This document shows, one piece after another, positions 46,540-58,603 of a stretch of DNA of 64,000 nt. How positions within the stretch are numbered: position 1 is the first letter of the stretch; each line of letters begins with the position of its first letter. The translations under genes and the position numbers were made by a program. The DNA comes from Cylindrobasidium torrendii FP15055 ss-10. Its lineage: Eukaryota > Basidiomycota > Agaricomycetes > Agaricales > Physalacriaceae. A model generated the notes under the pieces. That model was not told the origin of the DNA and searched no databases. It saw nothing but the letters and a program-made list of their open reading frames with translations. The stretch is taken from contig KN880438.1 of NCBI GenBank assembly GCA_000934385.1, forward strand, positions 124,001-188,000, read 5' to 3'.

Positions 46540-47468
46540 GAACGAGGGATATCAAGGTGAAGATTTCCGGTCCTTTTATCTGAGGAGGCAGATTACTAGT
46601 CGATGTCATCTAGCTTACGGTGCGATCATGATTTCAGTAAGCATGGACGGTCATGATGAAACGAGATCCATGGCTGGATGCAAAGTTGAAAGATATACAC
46701 CAGATATACACCCATCGATATTGAGCTCTTCGAGAACCTTGAGGTTGGTTTCTGCTTTGTTGAAAGAGCCTGTTTCAATGGTTCCCCCTGTGCAACTCGA
46801 ATGGTCCTGAGAAAAGAACCAAAGTGGAATCATCGATGGTCCATTAAAGCCTCCAAGGTATACACTACTATTAACTCACTTAGCCCTGCTCGACTTGCTC
46901 ACTTGAACTTCAGAAGACTAACATCACTCGAGACTGGGCTATAGTGGTCTAATACCCCTGCTCGTATCGAATTTATTAAGGATACCGGAAACCCTTGTTG
47001 TGACAAAACAGGCGAGCTTGGGGATACTAGTACAACCTCAACAACGTTCACTAGACACCGATAACAGTGCTCCAGACGACATTAGAACCAGTCCAACTTG
47101 TCCAAGTGCATATGATGATGACATGCTATCTTCATTGATCATCCTTACATGTATATAGGTAGCATCGTGTCCAGATATCCATGGGGCAAGGGACTCAGGA
47201 GTCAGAGAAAGCGCGTCGCGTGTGTCGATCGTGAGAGGCCCCCCTCAGCATCCCGCCGTCAGTGCTGGTGGTAGTCGACGGGCGGTGTCTGGGCGCTGGC
47301 CAGCGGTGACAATAGTCGGCCATTATCGCGGGCCATGCGATGATTGGCACACTTTAGCGCTAAGCACAAGCTGAGCAAGACCCGCTCAATTGACCTTCGA
47401 ACCCGAGACAAAAAGGCCACAGTCGCGAAACGATCTCATAAGATCTTTGTACTCTCACCATCACGACC
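46540..47468. other. Intergenic, no gene seen
   Basis: About 930 bp between divergent hemerythrin-like and pseudokinase genes. The open frames are short. AT-rich with no RNA gene noticed. Confidence 0.5.
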
Positions 47469-50400
47469 ATGGCGGATACCAGTGTCCCGCTTGTCGGTGG
47501 CATGACTGTCACCTTCGACCGCCAGAACCCTATCGAGCAAAGCAAGCCTGTATACAGAGGAACACTTGGTGGCCGAACAGTTGCCGTGAAGGTCTATGTT
47601 GACGTCCCTGCCAGTGCACGTCCCCAACACCCCAATACCCAGAAACACACTGACGTTGGCTACCTCAGGCCCTTATCCACTCTGTTGGCGCATTGGTAGA
47701 CATCCGCCATGAAAATGTGGCCGAAATCATTGCCGCCAGCGCGCCTGAAGCCGACCCATCTTGTCTCGTCTCTGCATTCTATAGTCGAGGCAACATTCGA
47801 GATTACATCAACGCAGACCACAACGCAGACCGGAGGCAGTTGGTGTGTGCACTTCAACATCCCAGGATCCGTGGTTCCCGCTAATGCAGACCGTAGGTAT
47901 ATGAAATATCCAGTGGCATGGCCTTCTTGCACTCCGAGGTGCGCGACAATACAAGGACTTCAACTTTCGCTGACCTGGAGATAGTGCAATCTTACACATG
48001 GGAGTTTACGGCCCTCCAATGTTCTTATCGACGACCAAGGCATCGCAAGGATCGCAGAACCTGCGTTAGTCAAGCTCAGTCCGACCAAGAACTCAGACGC
48101 CTATCGATACTACAGCCCCGAGGCTTGGAAGGGCGTCAGTACCTCACCTCGTCAGCCAAATACCCTTCTGAATTCGTTCCACAGACCATTTCAAAGTCGT
48201 CAGATACATTTGCGTTCGCTATGACTGCATATGAGGTACGTTGAACTTGGGATCCTTGAACCTTTGACCAATTGCTGAGTGTAGGTATTCACTGGTGCTG
48301 CACCCTGGGGCGTTCTGTCCGAGAAGCATGTCTATCATCTCATTGTATTAGAAAATCAACGTCCTGAGCGTCCTGAACCAGAAGTAGAAGCAGAAATAGG
48401 ACTGACCACCGATCTGTGGAACATCCTCGAGAACGCCTGGCATCAAGACCCGCGTCTGCGACCTAGCTTCAAGATTACCTCGCGCTTGCTTTATAAACTC
48501 GTCGCAGACTCGCGAGGGAGGGATATATCCATGGAGAACAGCTTCGCTAACATGTCTGTTGGGAGTCAGGAAGGATTGCAGCGCAGCCTGACCACCGCAT
48601 CTCAGCGGACTGAGATAGATATCCCACCAACATATGAAGCAAGCCAGACGCGCGATCGCCCCGTTTCGATGGCGCATACGATGGCTGAGTCTGCAGCGGG
48701 ATCATCGCCTCCGCGACTACCCCAGACGCTGCCTCTCAACGTCTCATCTCGAAGGGATTTCTCTCCTCCTCGAAGGCAATTTTCTCCTTCGCCTGGCCCA
48801 TCGACACCCCCTAACATTCGGCGGGGTGCGCCAGGGCTGCGCGCATCAACGTCGTCGGACAGCTATTCTAGCCATTCCTTTGATCCTCAGTCTCTGTACC
48901 CCGCAGAAACGGGGATGTCGCACGGTCGTGCTGTGTCTATGGCAATTTCGACCAGATCGTCACCAGGTAAGCAAGGCCTCAGCTATTTGTCTAGTGCAAA
49001 GTTAAGCGCCTGACAGATGAATACGCAGAATCGCGCTGGGGGCAGGAATCTATGGCAAACAGCCCACAGCCATTCAGGCAAATGTTACCGGGCAGTCCCA
49101 GTCCGTATGGTGCAGTACCGCATTCAGCGCCGATGTTTTCACAGCAGAGTGGAGACGCCTCCTCTGTATGGGAACACAATCAACACCGCAGGACGTTCGT
49201 TTCAGATCAGCCTGCGCGACCAACAAGCCCTGCAACATTGACAGACACTTCGAGCACACCATCACGTTCCCGTGCGTATTTTCCATATGAAATCTCCCGC
49301 GTATTGATGTACCATGCTACAGAAGGACGGAGCGCGGTCTTGCTAGCGAATGCGCTGCAGGCAGAGGTCCAGGCGGCGAGAAGCAATCCTGAGGCAGTCG
49401 ACAGGCTCCTGGAACAAATTCAGCAGATGGCGTGTGAATCTGAGAAGGATGCTGAAAAGTTGGTGACTGGTGGGACGATGCCGACACTTGTGCATTTGCT
49501 CAAGGTGCGAGGCGCCGAGCCACATCGGCTGGACAAGGTTCTCATTACAATGGGGCTTCTTGCGTGAGTGACTACTCCCACATACCAACGTATACTAAAA
49601 CACAGGCCGTCCAGTTACGACTCCATCAGTGCAAACATGTTGATCAGGACGAATACCACCATGGTTTTGATAGAACTCTTCAAGACGTCGAACTACGAAA
49701 AAATCGCTACGCTCGCTCTGTGGGTGCTGAACAGGACCTGTCGGTCGGTGGATGTCTCCAATACTCTCATCAAACAAGGTCTAGTGCGCCTGATCCTCGA
49801 CCAAGGTCTTGCACCCAAGACACCCCTCTCAACCGCGCGAATGTGCGCATGGACACTTGGTGCGCTCATCCACAACGACCAACTGGCGGACACTATTTCA
49901 GACCTGGGCGGAATTTCCGAAACGGTGTCGTATCTTAGTCGAGTATCTATGGCATACGAGCCGGATCCGGAGGACGTGTGCGCGGCTATGTATGCAGTGG
50001 GGCGGATATCGAGGAGTATCAAGCTGGCAAAGGCATTGCATCGACTAGGGTGCATAACCTTCATGGCGCAGCACCTTCAGCATTCAATGGACCCGGATGT
50101 GCTTATGTGGACGGCAAGGGCGGTTGGATGTATGATGCGGCCAAACAGTGGGGACATGGCCAAGGCGCTCCTCGAAGCTGGCGTTGCACATGGATTGGCA
50201 CGCCTGCCTAGTGTACTTCCCACGGACGAAGTTCGTCCATTAGGGTCGTTTGCTTTCGCAGTGCAAAGATTCAGTTGCGCCGAATGGGGCGCTGGGACCA
50301 GAAAGCAACTTGTGGAAGCAGGTGTGGTGGATGCACTACTGGCGGGCTTGAGGACGGTCGCGGACGAGCCTCATCCGCAGATCCACATTGAAATGGCGCT

Positions 50401-50671
50401 AGCGGTCAGCTTCTTGGGCGATGTTGGAGGCGGGTCGATTCGGAAAGAAATAATAAATGCTGGTGGTGTTACGATTCTCAAGAATGTGGGGGCGAAGGGG
50501 GATCCTGAGGTAGCGAAAGCGTGCTCGATGGCGGTGACCACCACGACGGGTGGAATTTGGTCAAGACATGCATCTTCAGCGAAGACTGCGATGGCTCACA
50601 ACTGGAGTGGTGGATGTCCGGAGTATCATCCAGCATGCCCTGTTCCACTTTTTGAAATCGACGAAATATAA
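47469..50671 (+). CDS. Pseudokinase-armadillo repeat fusion protein
   Basis: The N-terminal half is a protein-kinase fold: GRTVAVKVY with the VAIK-type Lys, LVDIRHENVAEII, GMAFLHSE, HGSLRPSNVLI at the HRD site, ARIAEPAL at the DFG site, and YYSPEAW at the APE site. The catalytic Asp of HRD is Ser, the next Lys is Arg, and DFG is replaced, so it should not phosphorylate. A Ser/Pro-rich linker follows (about 48590-49260). The C-terminal part has several armadillo-type repeats such as LVTGGTMPTLVHLLKV, LATLALWVLNRTCRS-like, LIKQGLVRLILDQG and ISDLGGISETVSYL. The first exon starts MADTSVPLVGGM at 47469. At least seven short introns. Function unknown; likely a scaffold. Confidence 0.78.
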
Positions 50672-50806
50672 TGACTACATGTATATAACGAAATATTTGA
50701 TACCACAACGGACTTACTTGTTTACCTCTTTTTATTGCTGAGCGCTTCGTCGGGGAGAACTCGAGAACAGCCCAGAGTTGCGGACATAATATCGGGCTAC
50801 CGATCA

Positions 50807-50812
50807 CACGTG
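50807..50812. promoter_or_regulatory. CACGTG box 78 bp before the homeodomain-like gene
   Basis: CACACGTGACG contains a palindromic E-box of the Cbf1/bHLH type, placed where an activator site would be expected. Function is inferred from motif and position only. Confidence 0.35.
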
Positions 50813-50889
50813 ACGCGGTATCTGTACGACGCGACCACCTTCGACGCGCCGGCTCAGCGCAAAAAGAGGATATATGCGCTCAGAAAAGG

Positions 50890-51680
50890 ATGCCCAAGGC
50901 TAAGATACCGTCGATATATCTGAAGGAGCTGGAAGATATCTGGAAGAAGGACAAACGGATGCCCTCAGCGAGCTCGCGAAAGGCGTGGTGCGACGCGCGG
51001 GGCATCGACAATGGCCTGGTCAATCGTGAATTTTGGCACAAGAAACGACGCACGCCACGGGACAGTCGTAATGGGCTTAGCAGACGACGTAGGCTAGCGC
51101 GCTATCCGGACGGCACATACGAGCTCTCCGTCGGACAGCCAACCCTCTACGTCAAAACCGAGCTTAGTGATAGTGGGCAGCAGCTGCTATTCGAGTACCC
51201 ACCGTCCCCCGATATATCATCGGAGCCCGAACCACCATCGTCCGACCCGCCTAGCTTGCTCCTCGAGGACAGTGGATATTCCTCTGGCGCCGAGACAAGC
51301 CTCCATCTTCCACTGGATGATGACTACCAATACGACACCAATGGTGCGCAAAGCGACTACTTCGAAGAGCCTGTCCGCCCAGAATGCTGCCAAGGAGAAG
51401 AGAACGGCTTCAACTGCGATTTGTGTTCCTTCGAAGATGCCATCTACGCCCGCAAAGGTGTGTGGTTGCGCCCTTTGCCTGTCGTGTCTACTCAAATATT
51501 CCGCTAGTATCTCGCGCTGATATCGAAAAAGCCAACGAAAGGCTTTCGCAGATGTTTCCCTCGTACTTTTCGCCTCCTACGCCTGTCCCCGAACCTCAGA
51601 GAACTCTGTGGGAGCTATCTGTGATACCCTTCGAACTTTGCTACTCTGCCAGCTCTGGAAATCTCCTGTCGTCTTTCTAA
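50890..51680 (+). CDS. Homeodomain-like DNA-binding protein
   Basis: Two exons (50890-51457 and 51508-51680, intron 50 bp) give 246 residues. The N-terminal 55 residues, starting MPKAKIPSIYLKELEDIWKK, contain the helix layout of a homeodomain: L..LE.IW, then RMPSASSRKAWC, then the recognition region NREFWHKKRR, with the WF-type core changed to FWHKKRR. The rest is disordered and acidic with SP sites, then a Cys patch (CCQGEENGFNCDLC). I take it for an agaric homeodomain-like regulator. It is unlikely to be an HD1/HD2 mating-type gene since no partner lies nearby. Family call is moderate. Confidence 0.5.
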
Positions 51681-52525
51681 ATTGCTATCGCCTCGTTGCT
51701 CTCATTACCGCTTGTTGCCTTTGCTATACTTCTGTTTCTTTCTTGCCCGTTTGTTGGACCTTTTGCTTGCCCTCGAATCCTTTCTTTGCACAATCAAGCG
51801 TGTACTCTATTCCGAATTAATGTATGCATATGTAGATGCTTTGCAGATACTTTGGACATATTGGCACACTGTTGGACATCATCATGGCTTGATTGAATTC
51901 GCCGCGTTGAGATTGCTCGGTCGGGCCCCTTGCGCAGCTCGTCGGCCACTCCTGGAAGTGACCTTCGAGACTCGACGCTTTGTACTTAATACAAGACGTT
52001 CAAACGGCTATAAGCTTGTGAACAGAGAAAAGTGAATAACACGAGGGCGTGAGAATTGTTGGTATATAACCATCACCTTTTCACTGTAAGGAGTTGCGAT
52101 TTTACGGTCACGGAACGGAATGAGGCATGAATCCCTTGAGAGTGGCGTCGTAGTACAGGGCGCAAGCGCTCAATGCTCAGCGTTTACTTTGCATGTGAAC
52201 TCCACAGTAACTCTGGTGAACGCGGTCGTTTATGCCGCGAAAACACAGAGAGAAAGCCCCACACGAAATTGAGGTCTGCCAGAGATGAGCTTAAGATAGA
52301 CGTGAGATGTTTAGACCCTAAGACCGTGCCGCGGTTGCGAGTGAGCTGGGGGCGCACGGTTCCGCGCTTGAAGATGCAACATTCGCTTCCACTAGTGCTG
52401 ACTGCAGTCCATCTTTCTTGGCCTCTGTGTAGGACAACCGTGATATGTGGTCATCTCGTGAAGTGAGAAACAAAAGTCAGGAAAGGTAAGAACGGCCGAT
52501 CGCGTGGCTCCATGATCCCTTGCTC
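51681..52525. other. Intergenic, no gene seen
   Basis: About 845 bp between two plus-strand genes. Short open frames only, without splice support. Presumed 3' UTR and COG2 promoter. Confidence 0.45.
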
Positions 52526-55525
52526 ATGAACGACCAGGCCAATTCTTCGAGGGACCCATATGAACTCGACCGTCTCGCGGAGGAATTAGTAACTCGCGAG
52601 CGTTCCCACTACTCAGAAGATGCTGCCGATGGCAGGCACGAACTCCCCGTCTATGTTCCGTTGAAGCACGGGAATCCATACCTCACCGCCGACGCGTTTG
52701 ACATCGAGCAATTTCTACTTTCCAGATCATATACGTCGCTCCAGGACTTACGTGCGGAGCTACGAGACTATCTTGCGACACTCAAGGAGGAGTTAGTGAA
52801 GCTCATCAACGATGACTATGAAGCCTTCATCAGCTTGAGCACGGATCTGCGCGACGAGGGCGCTAGATTGGGCAAATTGAAGGCGCCCTTGGATGTATTG
52901 CGTACCGAAATTCAAGTGCGCATTAGTCTCTCTGAATTGGACGTTGTACTGATGAATGTAGACATCAAAATCTGAGCTCGAAGCTACTCAAGTAGCTATC
53001 CAAGACAAGCTCGAGACGCGTGCGGTGTTGAGGGAAGAAAAGGTGCGGGCACGCTCGACTACAACCCTATGCATGACCTAAACGCTGTCAGGCCTTGTTA
53101 CACCTCCTTCTCAAGATATCCGAATTAGTGACGCGCCTAGAGGGTCTGTTGCTCATCGGATCCCCCGACGGAGACGCTACACCCATAGACACACCTAACG
53201 TCTTAGTTTCACCCCCATTGGATAGTATAGACGACAAGTATGTTGCCGTCCGACATATTGAACAATGTTCTCATCGAAACGACCTATAGGAGTCGGGGGA
53301 ACCAAGCCAAGCACTTAAGTCGCGTCGCAGCGGAATATACCCAGCTATTATACCACGCCGCCAAAGCCCGGGAGCACAATTGCGCGTTCGTTGATGAAAT
53401 GCAATGGCGAATAGACCGCATACAGTCAACCCTCTCGTCCGATTTGGACCACCATTTCAGCAGCCTGCTTGTTTCCTTGACCGAGGGCGCGAAACATTCG
53501 GAGCTGGACAAATCCAAGATATCTGCGGATCTCAAGGAGTGTCTACGCACGTACGACACGCTAGGTCTTTGGAGAGACGCAGAGGATATTGTACGGCGTG
53601 ACATTGTTCGACGCTTTGTACGGAAAGTGTGTACGAGAAATCTTGCCTATATCATGTTCTAAATGTGCTACAGACCATCTTTTCTGGTGCATTGGCAGCG
53701 CCGGCATCTCCTCTCGTCCCGCACACACCATTCCATGCAACTGGTGGCCCTTCACATCCTCCCCCCAAAACACCATATACTCCCTTCACTGCATTGCCAA
53801 AGTCCTTCTTATCTTCTGCGTCGTCCAAAGGCCAAAACCCGTATATGGCTATGCTCGAAGATATCGACGAACCTCTTGCCAAATTGTACTGTCAGATACT
53901 TCGCTTTGTAGAGCGCGACCTCAGCGGGATCATGAATATGGCCGAACACGTCTCAATCAAGGCCTATCCTACGCCCAATTCACCGAATACTGCTGCGCCT
54001 GTGCCGATAACCGTAAATGCTTTCGAAGAGACCAAGGGTTTCCAGCTCATGGCAAACGTCGTGTGGGACGAGTTCGGGAGAGGAATCATGGACGAATTAG
54101 GGCATGCCGTTTTCTCAGTGGGCAAGCCAAACATATTTCGAAAGGTACCTTCGTGGTGTTGAATTTTGGCTCACAAGCTGATGCGGTCTGTAGCACTACG
54201 ATATCACTCAAGTGTTCATCCGCTCGTTGGAGTGGCTGGCACCTTCAGAGCACGCCGTCGCCGCTATGCGGGCACACCCTACCTATACTTCCTTTGAGCG
54301 GAGATGGCAATTGCCTGTGTACTTTCAAATGCGTTGGAAAGAGTTGGTGACTGCACTCGAAGATAGCTTGGTTTCGCTCAAGATGGACCCTGTCGCTCGT
54401 CGAGGTTCCGGACCACATTTTGTCACCGCACAAGCATCTGCTGTGTACATGGCCATCAGCAAATGCTGGCACGACGAGATATACATCCGGGAGCTTGGAC
54501 ATAGGTTCTGGAGATTAACGTTGCAGGTGTGTGCGCTGCCCAGCGTTGAAAGCAAGGATGTTGAATGTGCTGCAGTTGATTAGCCGATACAAAACATGGA
54601 CAGTCGATTCATTCACAACATTGGATCGCAAGCCTGCTCAGGGAGTCAACAACGGCTCTCCATCGCGGCCTGGAACGCCCATACAAAGCCCGAGTGCGCA
54701 AGACTCTGACGATGTGCAACTGATACATTGCACGGCAGTCGTGCTGGATATTGGGCTCCTGCGTCTTTCAGTGATGGACTTATGGCGTGACCAAATCAGC
54801 CGTATGTTGCCAGCGAACGAGGAGGGAGAAGAGGCAGAGTTGGCAGAGAATCAAGGTCAGTCTGATCCACATCCCTCTATTATATTGTATTTAACCCAGT
54901 ATCACTGCAAAGCTGTTCTCGAGCAAAGCCTAACACAACTCACCGAGCTCATTCCGAATGTCGAAGCGCGCCTGGTATCTATCATTGCCAAGCACTGCTC
55001 AGAGGCCCTTGGCCAGATACGCAGTATCCCTACGCAGTTCAGATCAGAGCGCAGCAAACGACCAGTGGACAGTCCAAGCAAGTTCGTGCCGGAGATTCTG
55101 AAGCCATTGAAGACTTTCATTGGCGAAAATGGGTTGGGCGGAGCATTTCCGGTGGAGTTGCGCGAGTCGATCACAAGGAAGGTGTTCGAGAGGGTTTTGC
55201 AGAGGTCCGTCCTTTCATTATCGACTGTGTCCTGGGTGTGTATGATACTCATAACCAATCCAGGTATCATGTTTACATTATCGAGCTCAAGAAGATCGAG
55301 GACCCGTTGCGACGTCTCAAGAAGAACAAGAAGCCGGCATTCTCACTATTTGGAAATGCTAATCCGGGCAAGGAGGAAGAGGACGACGAGAGGATCAAAA
55401 GTCAGATGATTCTTGACGTGGATTCCTTTGGGAAGGATGCACATGCTTTGGGCGTGCCGGTCGAAAGTAACGAGACATTCAAGGCATTACACGGGCTTGT
55501 ACGGACATTTGATAAGGAACAATAG
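52526..55525 (+). CDS. COG2: Conserved oligomeric Golgi complex subunit 2
   Basis: Start MNDQANSSRDPYELDRLAEE. The N-terminal coiled segment has the COG2 pattern DAFDIEQFLLSRSYTSLQDL, LRDYLATLKEELVKLINDDY and FISLSTDLRDEG. Later parts include IVRRDIVRRFVRK, a Pro-rich insert (about 53700-53830), MANVVWDEFGRGIMDELG, and SITRKVFERVLQRY. It ends LHGLVRTFDKEQ. COG2 belongs to lobe A of the tethering complex for retrograde vesicles at the Golgi. Helical content and length (around 900 residues) fit. Eight or so short introns. Cytosolic, peripheral membrane. Confidence 0.88.
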
Positions 55526-55725
55526 TGTACATACGTATATAACATTGTCCCCGTTGGGTATTCGTGTACACTTGTGAGACGATGCCTCTCAGCACTTGCT
55601 CTCTCACGACAAGAAAATCCTCCAAATGGGAACATAGCCTACTCGCGAAAACCTTGACATAATACGTAACTCTTCATAAGGTCATTCCTTCATGTCCATT
55701 TTGGCATAAGAATAGTCTCATGAGT

Positions 55726-57746
55726 CTAGCATTCCTCGTAGAGGCTACTGAGGGCAGTTCCACCCTGTGGGTAATACCAGAATGAAAAAGCCTACGAAAA
55801 CGTTAGTTCAACGCATCAAAAAGAGCTCGAGTGCGTACAATAAGCACATAAGACCCAAATAATAAGATTCCACTCATGTAGTGTGTGCGACCGTCCTCGG
55901 TGGCAAAGCGCACCAGCAAAACCGACAGGAAAAGCGTCACGACCTCGAGGGGATCAAATCTGGCCAATATAAGCGTCCGTCATATCCATAAACAGTAGGC
56001 AACGTACAGGAGCGACAGCGGTTTGTCAGCTATCCAGCCTATAAGGACGAGGATGGGAATGACGAAGAGCGCTATTTGAATGCACGAGCCAACGGAAACG
56101 GCAAGGGCAAGGTCGACTTTGTTGCGGTACGCGACAAATACGGCGGTGACATGCTCTGCAGCGTTGCCGACACTTTCGTTGATATTGGTAAACGTGAATT
56201 GGAGGCATGAACGAATGGACATACATTGCCAGAAGGATAAGACCAAGCCACTCGGTGCTAACCGCGCCTGTCTGTCCAATCCCTTCGAGTGAATCGGTCA
56301 GAGCTTCAGCAGTCAAGTCTACCCTCCAATGTCAGTAGGCATCTTATGTCAATGCGAGAGAGACCCACAGGTAAGACCAGTTGCAGCAATGAGCACGCCG
56401 ACAGCGACAGGGAGACACATGTCGGGCGACTCTTTCTCTTCTTCCTGTATCGTTTCTGGTATCCTCGCGCGAGCTTCGAGATCATGCTGATGCATGGCAA
56501 GCATCCGCTCCTTGGCCTGGCGGTATTGCTGTTCTTCTTGCTTTTCTGACACCCGAGGATGGAGCGGGGGAGCCTGGCGCGCACCCCAGCCCAGGGCGGC
56601 GCGACTTCCGAATGGCAGCGAATTGTGGCGACGGGCTTGAGGGTGTAGAGGATGAGATGCACTGTCCGCTGGGGCTGAACTTGAGGGCACTGCGGCAGGC
56701 GTGATGGCAGGTTCCTTTCCCCCCTTCACAGTGGGGTGTGGCTCAGCAGGTTGAGGTTCGGATGACGAGTCGGATGATGTCGATGACCGCGGCGAGTCAA
56801 GGAGAACGTCGTTACCGGGGTTGTACAAGAAAGAGTGGCTGTATAGCTGGAAGACCATGTAGCTGACGTAGATGAAAATCAGGATGATGGCGCTGCCGCG
56901 AGACATTTCGAGAATAATGTCGCGCTCCTCCTCTTGACCTGATGCTTGTTCTATGGCGATTGCGAAGACAGTGGGCAAGACCAGCGCAATGACCGCAAGC
57001 GTCATGAGAGACGTATTGAGTTGGGCAGCACTTTGTTGGAACTCTTGCTCCGAGAAGCGAATGCCGCCAACGAGAAAGGCCATTCCGGTGACGAGCAATA
57101 GATTGGATAACAGTCCACCCTGAGACTTTGTTTAGCATGTTAAGCGACTATACACCAAAAGATACGCACCAGAAGCGACGCTTGGACGACACGGATTTCG
57201 CACTTGACGAGAAGGAGGATAGCAATGATGAACTCTGTAGCGTTTCCAAGTGACGCGTTGATGAGGCCACCGAGGGCGTCTCCTGTGAATAGGGCAATAG
57301 TCTCTGTTCCATGACCCAGCAGCCCAGCGAGTGGGATGATACCCAAGAGGGCTACGGCAAATACAGCCTATGCGAATGTCATTAGCGAAGGGATTTGGGG
57401 GGAGGAATCAGTATGGACGCACGCCATCGGTCTGATGCGTATAGTGCAACGCCCAAGAAATTGGGTTAAAGACCAGCAGGACGTTGATCCAGCTGTAGGT
57501 TGCAGCTGATCTGAGACTCTTCCAATACCCAGGAGACGGTCCGCGAGTGTCTGCAGCACGAATGAAAAGTGATTTTGTAAGGCGCCGCGAGAACGGTGGT
57601 GGTCGAATGACCTTGGGCGGAGCGGTGGCAACGGGAGATCTTGGTCTCGTAGATGGAGGTGGGTACGGCTCTGGCGACGCCGTCATGTAGTTACGGTGTG
57701 CTAGCTGGTCTGCATGTTCTGCCTTTTCATGGTGGGTGTCGGCCAT
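55726..57746 (-). CDS. VCX1: Vacuolar Ca2+/H+ exchanger (CAX family)
   Basis: Starts MADTHHEKAEHADQLAHRN (57746); the frame upstream offers only a non-ATG codon. A His-rich N-terminus is followed by eleven or so membrane segments. The two CAX repeats carry LINASLGNATEFIIAILLL (c-1) and NINESVGNAAEHVTAVFVA (c-2), the cation-selective GNA(T/A)E motifs. Between them lies a long, Pro/Ser-rich loop (about 56450-56810). The end is YPQGGTALSSLYEEC. The protein uses the vacuolar proton gradient to clear cytosolic Ca2+. The central loop is longer than the acidic motif of yeast Vcx1, so it may be regulatory. Confidence 0.93.
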
Positions 57747-57824
57747 ATGCGTCGTGTGATGGACGTGCGAGTGCAAGTGCGAAGTGTTGCCTTAAAAGAT
57801 CGGTGGTTGAATGCTCAAATGACG

Positions 57825-58046
57825 TCAAACGGTATCAATATGTAATTCAGGACATCGAGTCGACATCGCGCCTCCCGCCGCTGGCTGTGTCGTACAGCCA
57901 CTGATGGTCGAAAGTGAAATGGTGCCGGAGATATACGCTATGAAGGTTTGCTTCTTGCTCTTGTTCTCGACGAAAAGGATATCCTCCTTGACTCCACGGC
58001 CGCCGATATCATGGAAACGCAACGTGGACAGGCTTGGCGTGTCCAT
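57825..58046 (-). CDS. Small protein candidate, 73 residues
   Basis: ATG at 58046 opens a 73-codon frame beginning MDTPSLSTLRFHDIGGRG and including DILFVENKSKKQTFIAYISGT. Composition is protein-like, but there is no domain, no splice support, and it ends just before the exchanger gene's start. It may be an exon of a longer gene or a chance frame. Function unknown. Confidence 0.3.
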   Translation of the reverse strand: MDTPSLSTLRFHDIGGRGVKEDILFVENKSKKQTFIAYISGTISLSTISGCTTQPAAGGAMSTRCPELHIDTV

Positions 58047-58208
58047 CGAGCCAGCTACTACGAAGACCCGACATGGACATGGACAGCTCAGAACATCTCT
58101 GAGCGACTACGAAGAATCAAATGAGTTGTCATTGTGCAGAGAACGCAAGCCTAGCTTGGTGTCTGAACGCGTGAAATAAAAGTAATGCGGCTGCTCCGAC
58201 CCTCCGTC

Positions 58209-58603
58209 CTAAAATATCGCGTCCAAGCAACAGCAACAGCAGATACCTGCGAGGAACGCCGTGCAACAACTGCTGTCGTCCTCCTTCTTCTCTTGGCTAC
58301 GAATGGACATGAATATATGAGGTAGCTTGGACTGGGTGGGACGACACTCACACTATGATGGTCTGGGGTTGGGGCTGAGGCGCGTATCCGCCACCAGGCG
58401 GTCCGTATGGGCCCTGCTGGTAGGCTTGTTGAGGTTGCTGGACACAAAACGCGTTAGTCCTCGAGCCATCCGTTACTCTCGCAGAACACACACCTGAGGG
58501 TAATAACCACCTTGGTCGGGTGGAGGGCCTGCACACGATGTCAGAGGATTCGCGTGCGAGTGCGGCGGCATCACAGCGCACCTTGGGGCGGGTAATACGA
58601 CAT
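58209..58603 (-). CDS. CYSTM cysteine-rich tail-anchored protein
   Basis: Four exons (58603-58582, 58528-58494, 58437-58352, 58296-58209) splice in frame to 76 residues. It starts MSYYPPQGPPPDQGGYYPQ, continues QQAYQQGPYGPPGGGYAPQ, and ends with a short cysteine-rich membrane-like stretch SCCTAFLAGICCCCCLDAIF. A Pro/Gln/Tyr-rich head with a C-terminal run of Cys is the hallmark of CYSTM proteins, thought to sit in membranes and to act in stress and metal tolerance. It is too short and too split to show as one reading frame. Introns are about 52-60 bp. Confidence 0.82.

Noticed and set aside
51681..52525. tRNA or other small RNA genes in long gaps
   Set aside because: I looked for A/B-box and cloverleaf patterns by eye and saw none convincing; a tRNAscan run would settle it.
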